From NCBI GenBank assembly GCA_017517305.1, contig JAFWZV010000015.1:1-64000 (forward strand): 64,000 nucleotides of DNA, in the 5' to 3' direction. The notes beneath the pieces were generated by a model that worked only from the letters and a program-made list of their open reading frames with translations, did not search any database and was not told the DNA's origin. This stretch comes from Lachnospiraceae bacterium (GTDB lineage Bacteria; Bacillota; Clostridia; Lachnospirales; Lachnospiraceae). Every line of letters starts with the position of its first letter. Positions within the stretch are counted from its first letter, which is position 1. Below, piece by piece: positions 54,584-62,446 of the stretch. Made by a program: the position numbers and the translations under genes.

Positions 54584-55659
54584 AAGCCGCCCTCTCTATC
54601 CTGCTTGTCGCGAACTACTGTATTAAAATATCCCTTAACCTTCTGTAAATCGTCCTTATTCTCCTTGGCGATGGCACCTACCAGATTCTGAACTAAGCTA
54701 TCCATGCTTATGGTTCCATCTCCGTAGTAATATCCGCTCATCATGGACTGATAGTAAACAGACACTGCCTCTGCTGTACTCATAACTGCAGTTGGTCTGT
54801 CAATCTGGTGTCCCATAGAAGACACTCCCTCTCTAAGCTCATGGTATGTAGATGCAAGAATCTCAGCCACATTCTCGTCAGCTGACATCTCAACGTGATT
54901 CTCCTTAGCCAGCTTATTTACCTCGCTTATTATAATCTGTTTCTCCAGTGCCACCTCACGAACAGGAGCAACTGTCTCAAAATTAAATCTTCTCTTAAGA
55001 GCGCTACTCATCTCATTTACACCCTTATCACGTGTGTTGGCAGTACCGATTACATTAAAGCCAGGCTTGGCAAATATTAAGCCTTCGTCACCTAGCTCAG
55101 GTACATTTAACACCTTATCACTAAGCACACTAATTAAACTGTCCTGAATCTCCGCAGGAGTTCTGGTGATTTCCTCAAATCGAGTGATAATTCCCTGCTC
55201 CATACCCACATAAAGAGGAGATGGAACAAGTGCTTCTCTAACCGGTCCCTTATCCAGCAAAAGTGCGTAATTCCAAGAATACTTAATCATATCCTCTGTG
55301 GTGCCTGCTGTACCCTGAATAGTGTTGGTGCTGACACCACTAATTGCCGCAGACAAAAGCTCTGACAGCATGGTTTTGGCAGTTCCCGGCTCACCCACCA
55401 GCATCAGTCCTCTGTTACCAGCAAGTGTAACTATACACCTTTCAACCAAGGCATCATTGCCGAAATATTTCTTATCTATCTTAATCTCCTTGCCCTGATA
55501 AATCACAGGCTGATTGCTTCCAAGTATAAATGTGCGCACTGCCTGGGGTGACATCCTCCAGTTAAGCGGCCTTTTGGCAGTATCCGTAGCTCTAAGTGCC
55601 TCTAATTCTTCTTTATAAGCCACCTCCACAGGGGGCTTTATCATAATATTTTCTCCCAT
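54547..55659 (-). CDS. MoxR-like AAA+ ATPase (YehL-like)
   Basis: A 370-residue AAA+ ATPase, first gene of the cluster. Walker A is GEPGTAKT (89-96), followed by the MoxR-type insert and sensor 1 FNVIGTANTRDKG and R-finger ALKRRFNF. The Walker B region reads GIITRFEEITRT, so the usual D-E pair is E-E, as may also be true of YehL relatives. It would power remodelling of a target bound by the VWA protein. The ATG at 55659 has AAGGAG 7 nt upstream; a GTG at 55725 lies inside the promoter. Confidence 0.9.
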   Translation of the reverse strand: MGENIMIKPPVEVAYKEELEALRATDTAKRPLNWRMSPQAVRTFILGSNQPVIYQGKEIKIDKKYFGNDALVERCIVTLAGNRGLMLVGEPGTAKTMLSELLSAAISGVSTNTIQGTAGTTEDMIKYSWNYALLLDKGPVREALVPSPLYVGMEQGIITRFEEITRTPAEIQDSLISVLSDKVLNVPELGDEGLIFAKPGFNVIGTANTRDKGVNEMSSALKRRFNFETVAPVREVALEKQIIISEVNKLAKENHVEMSADENVAEILASTYHELREGVSSMGHQIDRPTAVMSTAEAVSVYYQSMMSGYYYGDGTISMDSLVQNLVGAIAKENKDDLQKVKGYFNTVVRDKQDREGGLWKNYYEARKWL

Positions 55660-55696
55660 AAGTTTCTCCTTTTTTTCGACTAAAAATTCTACTTCA

Positions 55697-55725
55697 AATA
55701 TACACTTTAATGTGGTAAGACTCAA
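55697..55725 (-). promoter_or_regulatory. Promoter of the MoxR-VWA cluster
   Basis: Minus-strand -35 TTGAGT (55720-55725), 17-bp spacer, -10 TATATT (55697-55702), 38 bp before the YehL-like ATG. Together with the terminator at 55758 it separates the cluster from the sigma-factor gene. Confidence 0.65.
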
Positions 55726-55757
55726 CTATATTTTGCATTTTGGAGTGGGAATAAAGC

Positions 55758-55792
55758 AAGCAGGAGCTACAAAACTACAGTAGCTCCTGCTT
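55758..55792 (-). terminator. Terminator after the sigma-factor gene
   Basis: Perfect stem AAGCAGGAGCTAC/GTAGCTCCTGCTT with a 9-nt loop, followed by TGCTTTATT on the minus strand. Confidence 0.8.
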
Positions 55793-55842
55793 ATTAGTTA
55801 TTATATTAAATTTTGTAACTCATGAAAAGATCGTCACCACAC

Positions 55843-57909
55843 TTACTCCACAGGTATAAAAGCTATCTCAAATATCTCAAGAGCTATCTCTGGAGTCATT
55901 TCAATATCAGTAGTTTCTATGGTAACTATCTCTTCATTTTCCGGTATCCATATAAAGAACTCTCTATCTGTCAAGTAATCGCTTGTATTCTCATAGATTG
56001 TATATTCACCAAACTTAAGCCCGGTATCCACCACATTTCTGTCATAATCAAGATGCCCTATGGTATCTGCAAACTTTTCATATTCTAAACTTACAAAGCA
56101 GTACTCCCCATCCCTATACATGTTCATTCGCAAGTCTAGTCTTGTACTTTCTTCTCTGTAAACAGTATTGCCACCATTAGCATTTGGCATATAATGCCAA
56201 CTAGGACTCTCAGATGGTCTAAATGCAAATCTGTATCCTGGAAGCAATTCCATGGACATTACATTTCCATGAAGAGCTAAATCTGTCACATCACCCTGGG
56301 CTTCTTCCACGCATGTTGTAAATTCCTTAAGCTTCACCCATAAGTTATCAAGGGTTAAGCCATATTCATTGTCCTTGTTATATTCCACTCTGAAATACAA
56401 ATCCTTAATCTTAAGATAGTAGTTTTCATCAGGCTCCATCTCTGGGTCATCCTCATACTCTTCAAGTCTATAATACAGGGATAAATCTCCCTCATTATAC
56501 AGAAGCTCCATATCCTCTGAATATTTGTTAAAGTTTTCATAGGTATAATCAAAAAGCTTTACCAAATATCGTTCATCCACAACAAGCATAAATACTGCGT
56601 CATCAATAACTATATTCTCGTAGCTTTCATCCCAATCACCAGATGCAGAAAACAGCTTAATGGTATCTGTGGCTGTAAAGATATAGTTCTTCCCATCTGA
56701 AGAAAATGCAAAATGATTCTCATCACCGTAATTGGCTATAAGCGGAAGTGGGTCACTGCTTAGACCATTTGACGCCTCTGTAGTAGGCTCAGCAGTTATC
56801 TCCTCGCCCTGACCTAATATTTCCTCACCCTGGTCTCTTTCCTCTGTGGAAGCTGCGTCCTGAGCACTAGTGTCTGCAGGATTGCTATTTCCCTGACCAT
56901 TCTCTGCATCACTGTACTCTGTCACAATATTATCTTCTTTGTCTCTGTGCTTTTTATCATCATCCTTATTAGACAAAATCACAGCTGCACCAATACCACC
57001 AAGCAAAGTTAAACCTACAGCAGTTACTATAATTTTTCTCTTAGCTGATGCAAATAAAGCGGACACAATTTTTTTGGTTGCCACAGGCTTGGCACCTACA
57101 AAGCCTGGTTGAGCTACAGGTGTTATGGTTGGTTGTATTACTGGCTGAACTGGGTCTACTGGCGCTGTTGCCATTGCTGGCTGTACTGACTCCATTGGCG
57201 CTGTTGCCATTGCTGGTGCAGTATACTGCATAGCTCCTCCAATGGCTGCACCTAAGATGTTGCCTAATACATTTGGAATAACAAGATTCTCTGCCTCTGC
57301 CCAGAACAAAGCTGTAAGGAATGGTACTGCCGTAACTGAGTAAAGCTTTTCTCCTGTCTGGCTCTCATACTGCTGAACCCCAAGCTTAATCTTACCTCTG
57401 GCAGCACTCAATCTAGAGGTTACTGTTCCTACAGTACAACCCATAGAATCTGCAATCTCCTGTGCAGTCAAACCATCAAAGTAATATAATACGATAGTCT
57501 GGTACTGAGCCACCGTAAGTGTCTCACTCATAATATTAAGAACTAGCTGTCTCTTCTCTGTATTCACCACATAATTCTCCGGAAGGAAATAATCATCCTC
57601 CTCCATAGGAAGTGACTCAAGAAGCTCATCATCAGCATAAGCAATCTGCTTCTTAGACAAAAGTGTCTTGCATTTATTAACAGCTATTTGAGTTATCCAC
57701 TGACAGAATCTTCCTCTATCCTGTAAACTCTGCAAATGAGTAAGACCTGCTAGATATGTATCCTGTAAAACATCCATAGCATCCTGCTCGTTACACATAA
57801 AGCTAAAGCATGCGTAATAGACCTGCTTATTAGTCAGGTTATATAGCTCCTCAAAAGCCTTCATATCCCCTTCTAAAACTCTTGTTACTAACTGCTCTGT
57901 TGTATTCAT
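55843..57909 (-). CDS. ECF sigma factor fused to a membrane and sensor-like domain
   Basis: A 688-residue fusion. Residues 1-180 are an ECF sigma factor: region 2 (AFEELYNLTNKQVYYACFSF, DVLQDTYLAGL) and region 4 (LTVAQYQTIVLYYFDGLTAQEIADSMGCTVGTVTSRL, a typical region 4.2 HTH). A Pro/Ala-rich linker with APMESVQPAMATAP follows, then one membrane helix (292-312) and an Asp/Glu-rich, probably external domain (about 390-688). Sigma and sensor are usually separate (anti-sigma); here they are joined. The ATG at 57909 has AGGAGG. It lies just upstream of the MoxR-VWA cluster. Confidence 0.88.
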   Translation of the reverse strand: MNTTEQLVTRVLEGDMKAFEELYNLTNKQVYYACFSFMCNEQDAMDVLQDTYLAGLTHLQSLQDRGRFCQWITQIAVNKCKTLLSKKQIAYADDELLESLPMEEDDYFLPENYVVNTEKRQLVLNIMSETLTVAQYQTIVLYYFDGLTAQEIADSMGCTVGTVTSRLSAARGKIKLGVQQYESQTGEKLYSVTAVPFLTALFWAEAENLVIPNVLGNILGAAIGGAMQYTAPAMATAPMESVQPAMATAPVDPVQPVIQPTITPVAQPGFVGAKPVATKKIVSALFASAKRKIIVTAVGLTLLGGIGAAVILSNKDDDKKHRDKEDNIVTEYSDAENGQGNSNPADTSAQDAASTEERDQGEEILGQGEEITAEPTTEASNGLSSDPLPLIANYGDENHFAFSSDGKNYIFTATDTIKLFSASGDWDESYENIVIDDAVFMLVVDERYLVKLFDYTYENFNKYSEDMELLYNEGDLSLYYRLEEYEDDPEMEPDENYYLKIKDLYFRVEYNKDNEYGLTLDNLWVKLKEFTTCVEEAQGDVTDLALHGNVMSMELLPGYRFAFRPSESPSWHYMPNANGGNTVYREESTRLDLRMNMYRDGEYCFVSLEYEKFADTIGHLDYDRNVVDTGLKFGEYTIYENTSDYLTDREFFIWIPENEEIVTIETTDIEMTPEIALEIFEIAFIPVE

Positions 57910-58021
57910 TATCTTTCCTCCTAATCTGAGCACTTCAATTATACTACATTTGTGCTCTATATATAAAGACTATTTAGAAATGTATTTTATTGAGCAAAAT
58001 GAAAAAAATTTTTTATTGCCT

Positions 58022-58048
58022 CAAACCAGCCTTTAAACAGCTGGTTTG
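58022..58048 (-). terminator. Possible terminator in the 377-bp gap
   Basis: Perfect 9-bp CAAACCAGC/GCTGGTTTG hairpin followed on the minus strand by a run of A then T. It lies in the gap between the TauE/SafE and sigma-factor genes (57910-58310), which otherwise is AT-rich with no gene; a TATAAT at 57938-57943 may be the sigma gene -10. Confidence 0.5.
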
Positions 58049-58310
58049 GGCATTTAGAATGTTAAGATTAGAGAAGTATTAGATTGTTGTAGAGTAATTA
58101 AATTATATTACCACGTTGCCAAATTTGCATAGTCTAACTTTTTACGCAAATGTTAATATTTTACACATTTTGTGAAAATTTTGTGAAAACCATCAGTGTG
58201 CTTTTGTGTGCGATTTAGATAAATTCGGCTAAAATCAACAGGTTTCAACATTTGATGCTTTTCATACATATATTCACAAGTCTCTCAATTTTCCGACGAT
58301 AGAATTAATG

Positions 58311-59087
58311 CTACATTAATTTCACCGCAAATATAGCCACTCCAATCACAATCAAAACCACTCCAACCACACGATTAAGAGTTTCCGGCTTAGATTTATT
58401 AGCAATTAATGCTGCCACCCTTGCCCATAGGAGTGTAGAGAGCACGCAAACTGCAAGGCACAGCATATCAGGCATACCACCTATGGCAAAATGACTAGCC
58501 GCCCCTGTAAATGCAGTAAATGCCATAACAAACACACTGGTTCCAACTGCTGTTTTAAGCTCATATCCCAACACTGTGGTAAGTACAAGAAGCATCATCA
58601 TACCTCCACCAGCGCCTATAAAGCCACAGATAAAGCCTATCAAACCGCCACATATTATAGAACGAATCACTCTCTGCTTGCTGTCTAGCTCAGCCATCAT
58701 TTCCTTAGTAGTCATAACCGGCTTAACTATAAATTTCACACCCAGCACCATGGTCATAAACACCGAAAAGCCACCCATAGTATTGCTTGGCACCAGAGAT
58801 GATACAAAGCTTCCAACAGTGGTAAATATAAGGACTGTTATCATCATAACCAATCCATTTTTCACATCCAAATTCTTATTCTTCCAATATGTATGAGCGC
58901 TGACTGCGCTGGCCAAAACATCACTGGCAAGGGCTATACCCACCGCCTCATAAGGCTCCATACCTAAAAATGTAATCAAGATGGGACTAATGGCTGCTGC
59001 CGCACTCATGCCCGCAAAGCCGGTTCCCACACCTGCACCTATACCTGCTATAAAGCATACTATGACTTTTAACACTATTGATTCCAT
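58311..59087 (-). CDS. TauE/SafE family membrane transporter
   Basis: A 258-residue membrane protein of the TauE/SafE (sulfite exporter/DUF81) family with about eight helices. Two family repeats are seen: GAGVGTGFAGMSAAAAISPILITFLGM at the N-terminus and GFICGFIGAGGGMMMLLVLTTVLG in the middle. Such proteins export sulfite, sulfoacetate or related organic anions; the substrate here is unknown. It is preceded by a GGAAG site and stands as a single gene. Confidence 0.9.
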   Translation of the reverse strand: MESIVLKVIVCFIAGIGAGVGTGFAGMSAAAAISPILITFLGMEPYEAVGIALASDVLASAVSAHTYWKNKNLDVKNGLVMMITVLIFTTVGSFVSSLVPSNTMGGFSVFMTMVLGVKFIVKPVMTTKEMMAELDSKQRVIRSIICGGLIGFICGFIGAGGGMMMLLVLTTVLGYELKTAVGTSVFVMAFTAFTGAASHFAIGGMPDMLCLAVCVLSTLLWARVAALIANKSKPETLNRVVGVVLIVIGVAIFAVKLM

Positions 59088-59113
59088 ATTATTACTTCCT
59101 TTATCCGTTGATT

Positions 59114-59139
59114 AAGGGCTTAGTTTTCACCAAGCCCTT
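59114..59139 (-). terminator. Terminator after the MerR operon
   Basis: AAGGGCTT/AAGCCCTT hairpin 70-95 bp past the acidic-protein stop, with a poor T-tract. Confidence 0.5.
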
Positions 59140-59207
59140 TACTGTAAGATATAATATCATATTTTATCAAGGAAGTACTAATGTTTTTGTTGTAAACAAA
59201 CCTAAAA

Positions 59208-59816
59208 TTAATCCTTCATTTTCAAAATATCTCTCTCGAAATCCGATATGTCTTCCAATGCATTTTCCATATCCTCATCATAAATTTCTCCCCTTAAATC
59301 AGAATACAATCCATAAGAATCAGACCTATAGTCAGAATATTCTCCATATACATCCGAGCGAGTATCTGACCACCATCCATACTCATCAGATCTAGCCTCT
59401 GACCATTCACTATATTCCGCATCCTCATAAGCATCATCAAGAATACCATCATAGTAATACTCATACATTTCATCTAAGATACCATCATAGATATCATCAT
59501 AAATCACTTCTCCTGCATCCTCGTACAAAGCATCATATATTGCTTCTAAATCATCATACATATCATCATATGGCACATCAGAATTCACAATCAGCTTTGC
59601 ATAAATCAAACAATATTCTCTTAATCTTATAGAAAGCAGCTCTGTCTCATCATATATTTTTTCGTAAAATGCCTCAACAGCATCAACATTATCCAAATAC
59701 TTTTCATAAGTATCAACATCCGTTTGTAAGGCTTCCCACTCTGCCGAAAGAGCTGCTACTGTATTGGCTGTATCCTGTTCAATCATAAGCTCCAGTTCTT
59801 CGAAGGTCATATTCAT
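59208..59816 (-). CDS. Acidic repeat protein coupled to MerR regulator
   Basis: A 202-residue very acidic protein. The C-terminal part has four tandem 11-residue repeats, EWSEARSDEYG, WWSDTRSDVYG, EYSDYRSDSYG and LYSDLRGEIYD, and the middle has Tyr/Asp-rich YDDIYDGILDEMYEY-like repeats. The N-terminus (FEELELMIEQDTANTVAALSAEWEAL) is a coiled helix. It overlaps the MerR gene by 4 nt, so it may form the effector half of a split MerR-type regulator. No enzyme motif is seen. Confidence 0.65.
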   Translation of the reverse strand: MNMTFEELELMIEQDTANTVAALSAEWEALQTDVDTYEKYLDNVDAVEAFYEKIYDETELLSIRLREYCLIYAKLIVNSDVPYDDMYDDLEAIYDALYEDAGEVIYDDIYDGILDEMYEYYYDGILDDAYEDAEYSEWSEARSDEYGWWSDTRSDVYGEYSDYRSDSYGLYSDLRGEIYDEDMENALEDISDFERDILKMKD

Positions 59817-60088
59817 ATCCCAAGCAATATCACCTGACGTTCTAAGGCTGCTGTCACCAGCTCATCCGATGCATCAATCAAGGACTCTATCTCCTTCAGC
59901 TTAAAACCCAGCCTCTGGTAATCCTTAATGATGGCAATACGCTTCTGTGCCTGTTCATCATATAGTAAATGACCGTACTTATTCTTAGCTGAGGGCTTCA
60001 CCAACCCTCTCTTCTCATACCCTTGCACAGCACGTCTTGTGACTCCAAGTTCTTCATAAACCTCGTGTAAAGTCTTAATGTTACTCAT
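59813..60088 (-). CDS. MerR family regulator (short)
   Basis: A 91-residue MerR protein consisting mainly of the winged helix (IKTLHEVYEELGVTRRAVQGYEKRGLVKPSAKNKYGHLLYDEQAQKRIAIIKDYQRLGFKLKEI in outline) and a short dimerisation helix, without the usual C-terminal effector domain. A downstream coupled gene may supply it. The promoter has an 18-bp spacer with a palindrome (60122-60134), typical of MerR-activated genes, so autoregulation is likely. Confidence 0.85.
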   Translation of the reverse strand: MSNIKTLHEVYEELGVTRRAVQGYEKRGLVKPSAKNKYGHLLYDEQAQKRIAIIKDYQRLGFKLKEIESLIDASDELVTAALERQVILLGI

Positions 60089-60110
60089 AAGTTCCTCCCT
60101 TTACTTTATT

Positions 60111-60140
60111 AGCCTAAAACTGCACGTTAAGTGCCGTCAA
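60111..60140 (-). promoter_or_regulatory. MerR-type promoter with palindromic operator
   Basis: Minus-strand -35 TTGACG (60135-60140) and -10 TAGGCT (60111-60116) with an 18-bp spacer holding GCACTTAACGTGC (60122-60134). Long spacers with central dyads are the usual MerR target. The gap 60089-60297 also contains a G+C-rich patch (60231-60268) and a terminator. Confidence 0.6.
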
Positions 60141-60274
60141 AGACTTTTTTCTAAGAGCTGAAAATGTATTTGCTCTCGTAAAAGGAGTTGTAAATTTCGC
60201 GAATCGATGAGCATACGCAGTATGCTTTTATTTCGGCATGGCTCGCCCTGCCCCCGTCGTCAGGGCATAAAAAA

Positions 60275-60296
60275 AGCGGTAGCTCTCGCTACCGCT
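60275..60296 (-). terminator. Terminator after the 70-aa gene
   Basis: Minus-strand AGCGGTAGC/GCTACCGCT with a 4-nt loop, then TTTTTTT. It overlaps the end of the 70-aa gene region. Confidence 0.85.
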
Positions 60297-60297
60297 T

Positions 60298-60510
60298 CTA
60301 CTTCTTCGCCATCTTCTTTAGATAGGAATTCTTAAGCTCGTTCTCCTGCTTAAGCTTATCCTTCTCGTCCTCTAAAAGCTTAATATAATCCCTGCACAGC
60401 TTCACTCCGCCACGAACAGCTATGTCATCATGCTGTTCCATTTCAGTTAGCCAAGCCTCAAGGGATTTCTGGCGTATATCATTAAATGTATTGTCTTGTT
60501 TTGTGAACAT
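60298..60510 (-). CDS. Small coiled-coil protein (70 aa)
   Basis: A short, charged helical protein (FNDIRQKSLEAWLTEMEQ, then KLLEDEKDKLKQENELKN) with a coiled-coil C-terminus. It has no signal or recognised motif. It is single, with a terminator after it and the Rpn-gene terminator just upstream of its start. Function unknown. Confidence 0.55.
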   Translation of the reverse strand: MFTKQDNTFNDIRQKSLEAWLTEMEQHDDIAVRGGVKLCRDYIKLLEDEKDKLKQENELKNSYLKKMAKK

Positions 60511-60530
60511 GGTGGGTCTCCTTTACAAAA

Positions 60531-60553
60531 AGCCCATCTGTCTTAAGATGAGC
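60531..60553 (-). terminator. Terminator after the Rpn-like gene
   Basis: Minus-strand stem AGCTCATCT/AGATGGGCT (one mismatch) followed by TTTTTG, about 130 bp past the Rpn stop. Confidence 0.65.
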
Positions 60554-60614
60554 TCAACATTTATATTCGGTAATCCTGCAATCCTGCCGTTTGTTACTTA
60601 TTAATGGATTATGT

Positions 60615-60631
60615 GGGAGTTCGAATCTCCC
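60615..60631 (+). other. tRNA T-arm-like fragment
   Basis: GGGAGTTCGAATCTCCC forms a 5-bp stem around the canonical TTCGAAT T-loop, followed by TGATTAAT which could be an acceptor 3' strand. No D-arm, anticodon arm or 5' acceptor strand is present, so this is not a functional tRNA. Such 3' pieces can mark an old integration site. Confidence 0.35.
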
Positions 60632-60680
60632 TGATTAATGATATTTAGAAATTACCTAGAAACAACTATAGTCCATGATA

Positions 60681-61496
60681 CTATAACTGATACTTTTGTA
60701 ACATCTCCTTCAAAAATTCCTCGTCAGTGGACAGGCGTGGTATATCTGTAGCTAAGCCATCTTCGGTCATTCGCGAGATAAGACATAAGATATTGTTAGT
60801 ACCTTTCTGCTCACCAGCCTTTTCGCCTTTGGAATATTCTATTTTCATCATCTCTTCATATGTCATATACTTTTCCTCCAGCTGACGATTTTTCTTCAAT
60901 GCCTTTACTCTACTATGTATCTTCTGCACATTCACATCTGCTATAGAACTTACATATTTATCAGTGGAATCCACAACGTAATTCAATAAGTTCACCAGGC
61001 TGTCTGGTACCTGTTCCCTATTCTTACCCTTGGTACTGATAAATATTTTCTTAACCTCGTCCCCTAAAGGTTTTCCCGTTTCTATACAGGTGGTTTCATA
61101 TGTATATCTGTACAATCCATCACCAAATGGATCAAATGTACATACAAATATTATTACTATAGGTTTTAAGTCATTGAAATCTTGTCCGGGCTTCAATGAT
61201 GACAAATCCATTTCCGCCTGGTGGTATCTGCTTCGCTTTGGAAGATTATATTCATTCTCGTTCTGCATCTCCACATTATAGTCACGAGTTCTCTCACTAG
61301 AGAAAACATCCAACCTAACACATCTAAAATCCGAATTATACATAATCATTCTCTCGGATTTCACTGTGATATTCCCTAACTGCTCACCTAGTATAGTTTC
61401 GATAAACAGCTTACAGGTTTCCTCATCTTCCATAGCTACCGCAAATAAAAAAGCATTATTCAAGTTTAAATCTTGAAATCTCGTTGTCCGTGCCAT
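60681..61496 (-). CDS. Rpn-family nuclease / PDDEXK transposase-like
   Basis: A 271-residue Rpn (recombination-promoting nuclease, PD-(D/E)XK) family protein. The N-terminal catalytic region shows RFQDLNLNNAFLFAVAMEDEETCK, then the active-site type residues in RLDVF and NVEMQNENE (D...E-x-Q). The C-terminus has a charged helix and GEKAGEQKG-type tail common in this family. Such genes move with mobile DNA and promote recombination. It is single here, with a GGGGAAA site and a downstream terminator. Confidence 0.88.
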   Translation of the reverse strand: MARTTRFQDLNLNNAFLFAVAMEDEETCKLFIETILGEQLGNITVKSERMIMYNSDFRCVRLDVFSSERTRDYNVEMQNENEYNLPKRSRYHQAEMDLSSLKPGQDFNDLKPIVIIFVCTFDPFGDGLYRYTYETTCIETGKPLGDEVKKIFISTKGKNREQVPDSLVNLLNYVVDSTDKYVSSIADVNVQKIHSRVKALKKNRQLEEKYMTYEEMMKIEYSKGEKAGEQKGTNNILCLISRMTEDGLATDIPRLSTDEEFLKEMLQKYQL

Positions 61497-61641
61497 AAAA
61501 TTTCCCCTTTCTTACGGCACGGTATTGCAAGATTACCTTAAATCAAGATTAACATATTTTATTCGTATTTTCAAGAATGAAATTCCCAGCGTAAGCCACT
61601 GCGCTATGCAGTACCCACGCTGGGTTTATTATGTACTATGA

Positions 61642-62172
61642 TTAATCCGCATCCACCCATAGATGGTACTTCTTACAATGTAGGCACTGGAACAAATACC
61701 CTGCTGTGTACCCCTTCTTCACCATATACTTACGGGCATCCTCATATCCGCCACGCTCTATGAATTCAGCGAAAACCTCATCAGCTATACCCATCTGTTC
61801 CAATTCCTTTGTTCCAACATCACCAATATAGGCACAATAATCGTCACAGCAAGCCAGCCAGTACTCACCCTGCCAGCTCATATAGCCAGGGGTTCTGCAA
61901 TAAAGCTCCTGACGCTTATTCTCATCATTCACCTTGAAATCCTCTGCATCCTGAACAAACTGACCATCAAACTTCTTCGCCGCATCGCCATTTGCAATGC
62001 ACTGAGGACATAAACATTCTACATCCTCATTAGAATACATGGTTTCATAGGCGTATTTTGTTTCATTTCCACAGCATTCGCAAATAAGACTTTGTCCTTC
62101 TTTTGCTTCGTAGAAAATGTTCATATCCCATACATTAGGGTGATATTTGAAATGTGGTTTGTTGTGTTTCAT
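61642..62172 (-). CDS. CbrC family (UPF0167) protein
   Basis: A 176-residue member of the CbrC family, named after the E. coli protein giving tolerance to the nuclease colicin E2. Zinc-type cysteines are in LICECCGNETKYAY, CLCPQC, LACCDDYCAYIG and FQCLHCKKYHL. It directly follows an orphan LHH nuclease domain (14-bp gap), which suggests a cognate immunity protein. The exact mode of CbrC action is not known. Confidence 0.85.
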   Translation of the reverse strand: MKHNKPHFKYHPNVWDMNIFYEAKEGQSLICECCGNETKYAYETMYSNEDVECLCPQCIANGDAAKKFDGQFVQDAEDFKVNDENKRQELYCRTPGYMSWQGEYWLACCDDYCAYIGDVGTKELEQMGIADEVFAEFIERGGYEDARKYMVKKGYTAGYLFQCLHCKKYHLWVDAD

Positions 62173-62186
62173 GTTATTACCTCAGG

Positions 62187-62402
62187 TTAGTTGTAGTAGG
62201 TTGCCATTGCTTTCCAAAATTCTTTGCAGGTTTTGTCAAATGATTCTCTGTCTATCTCAGAAGATTGTTTATAACCATGCAAAGATGCATTATGATGCTC
62301 TGTAGATGTCAGAATAGCTAATGTACCGTCATTTTCTTGGCCGATATGATGCAACTCATATCTTTTTCCTGTAGTATCAAATGGTGCGTTACCATTCATC
62401 AT
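62187..62402 (-). CDS. Orphan LHH nuclease toxin domain, probably truncated
   Basis: A 71-residue HNH/Endo VII superfamily domain with the LHH signature (RYELHHIGQENDG, then STEHHNASLHG), normally the C-terminal tip of long polymorphic toxins. The frame stays open upstream to 62510 without a start codon, and the extra residues read APSANGKTNRELMMNGNAPF, which fits the upstream part of LHH toxin domains. So the homology appears to begin before the ATG and the gene is likely the remnant of a longer toxin. It is followed by the CbrC-like gene. Confidence 0.75.
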   Translation of the reverse strand: MMNGNAPFDTTGKRYELHHIGQENDGTLAILTSTEHHNASLHGYKQSSEIDRESFDKTCKEFWKAMATYYN

Positions 62403-62446
62403 TAATTCCCTATTTGTTTTCCCATTTGCACTAGGTGCAACATACT

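Noticed and set aside
57160-57215. Non-coding tandem repeat
   Set aside because: The 21-bp direct repeat encodes the Ala/Pro-rich linker of the sigma-factor fusion and is in frame, so it is part of the gene.
60601-60640. Functional tRNA gene
   Set aside because: Only the T-arm and a possible acceptor strand are present; D-arm and anticodon arm are missing.
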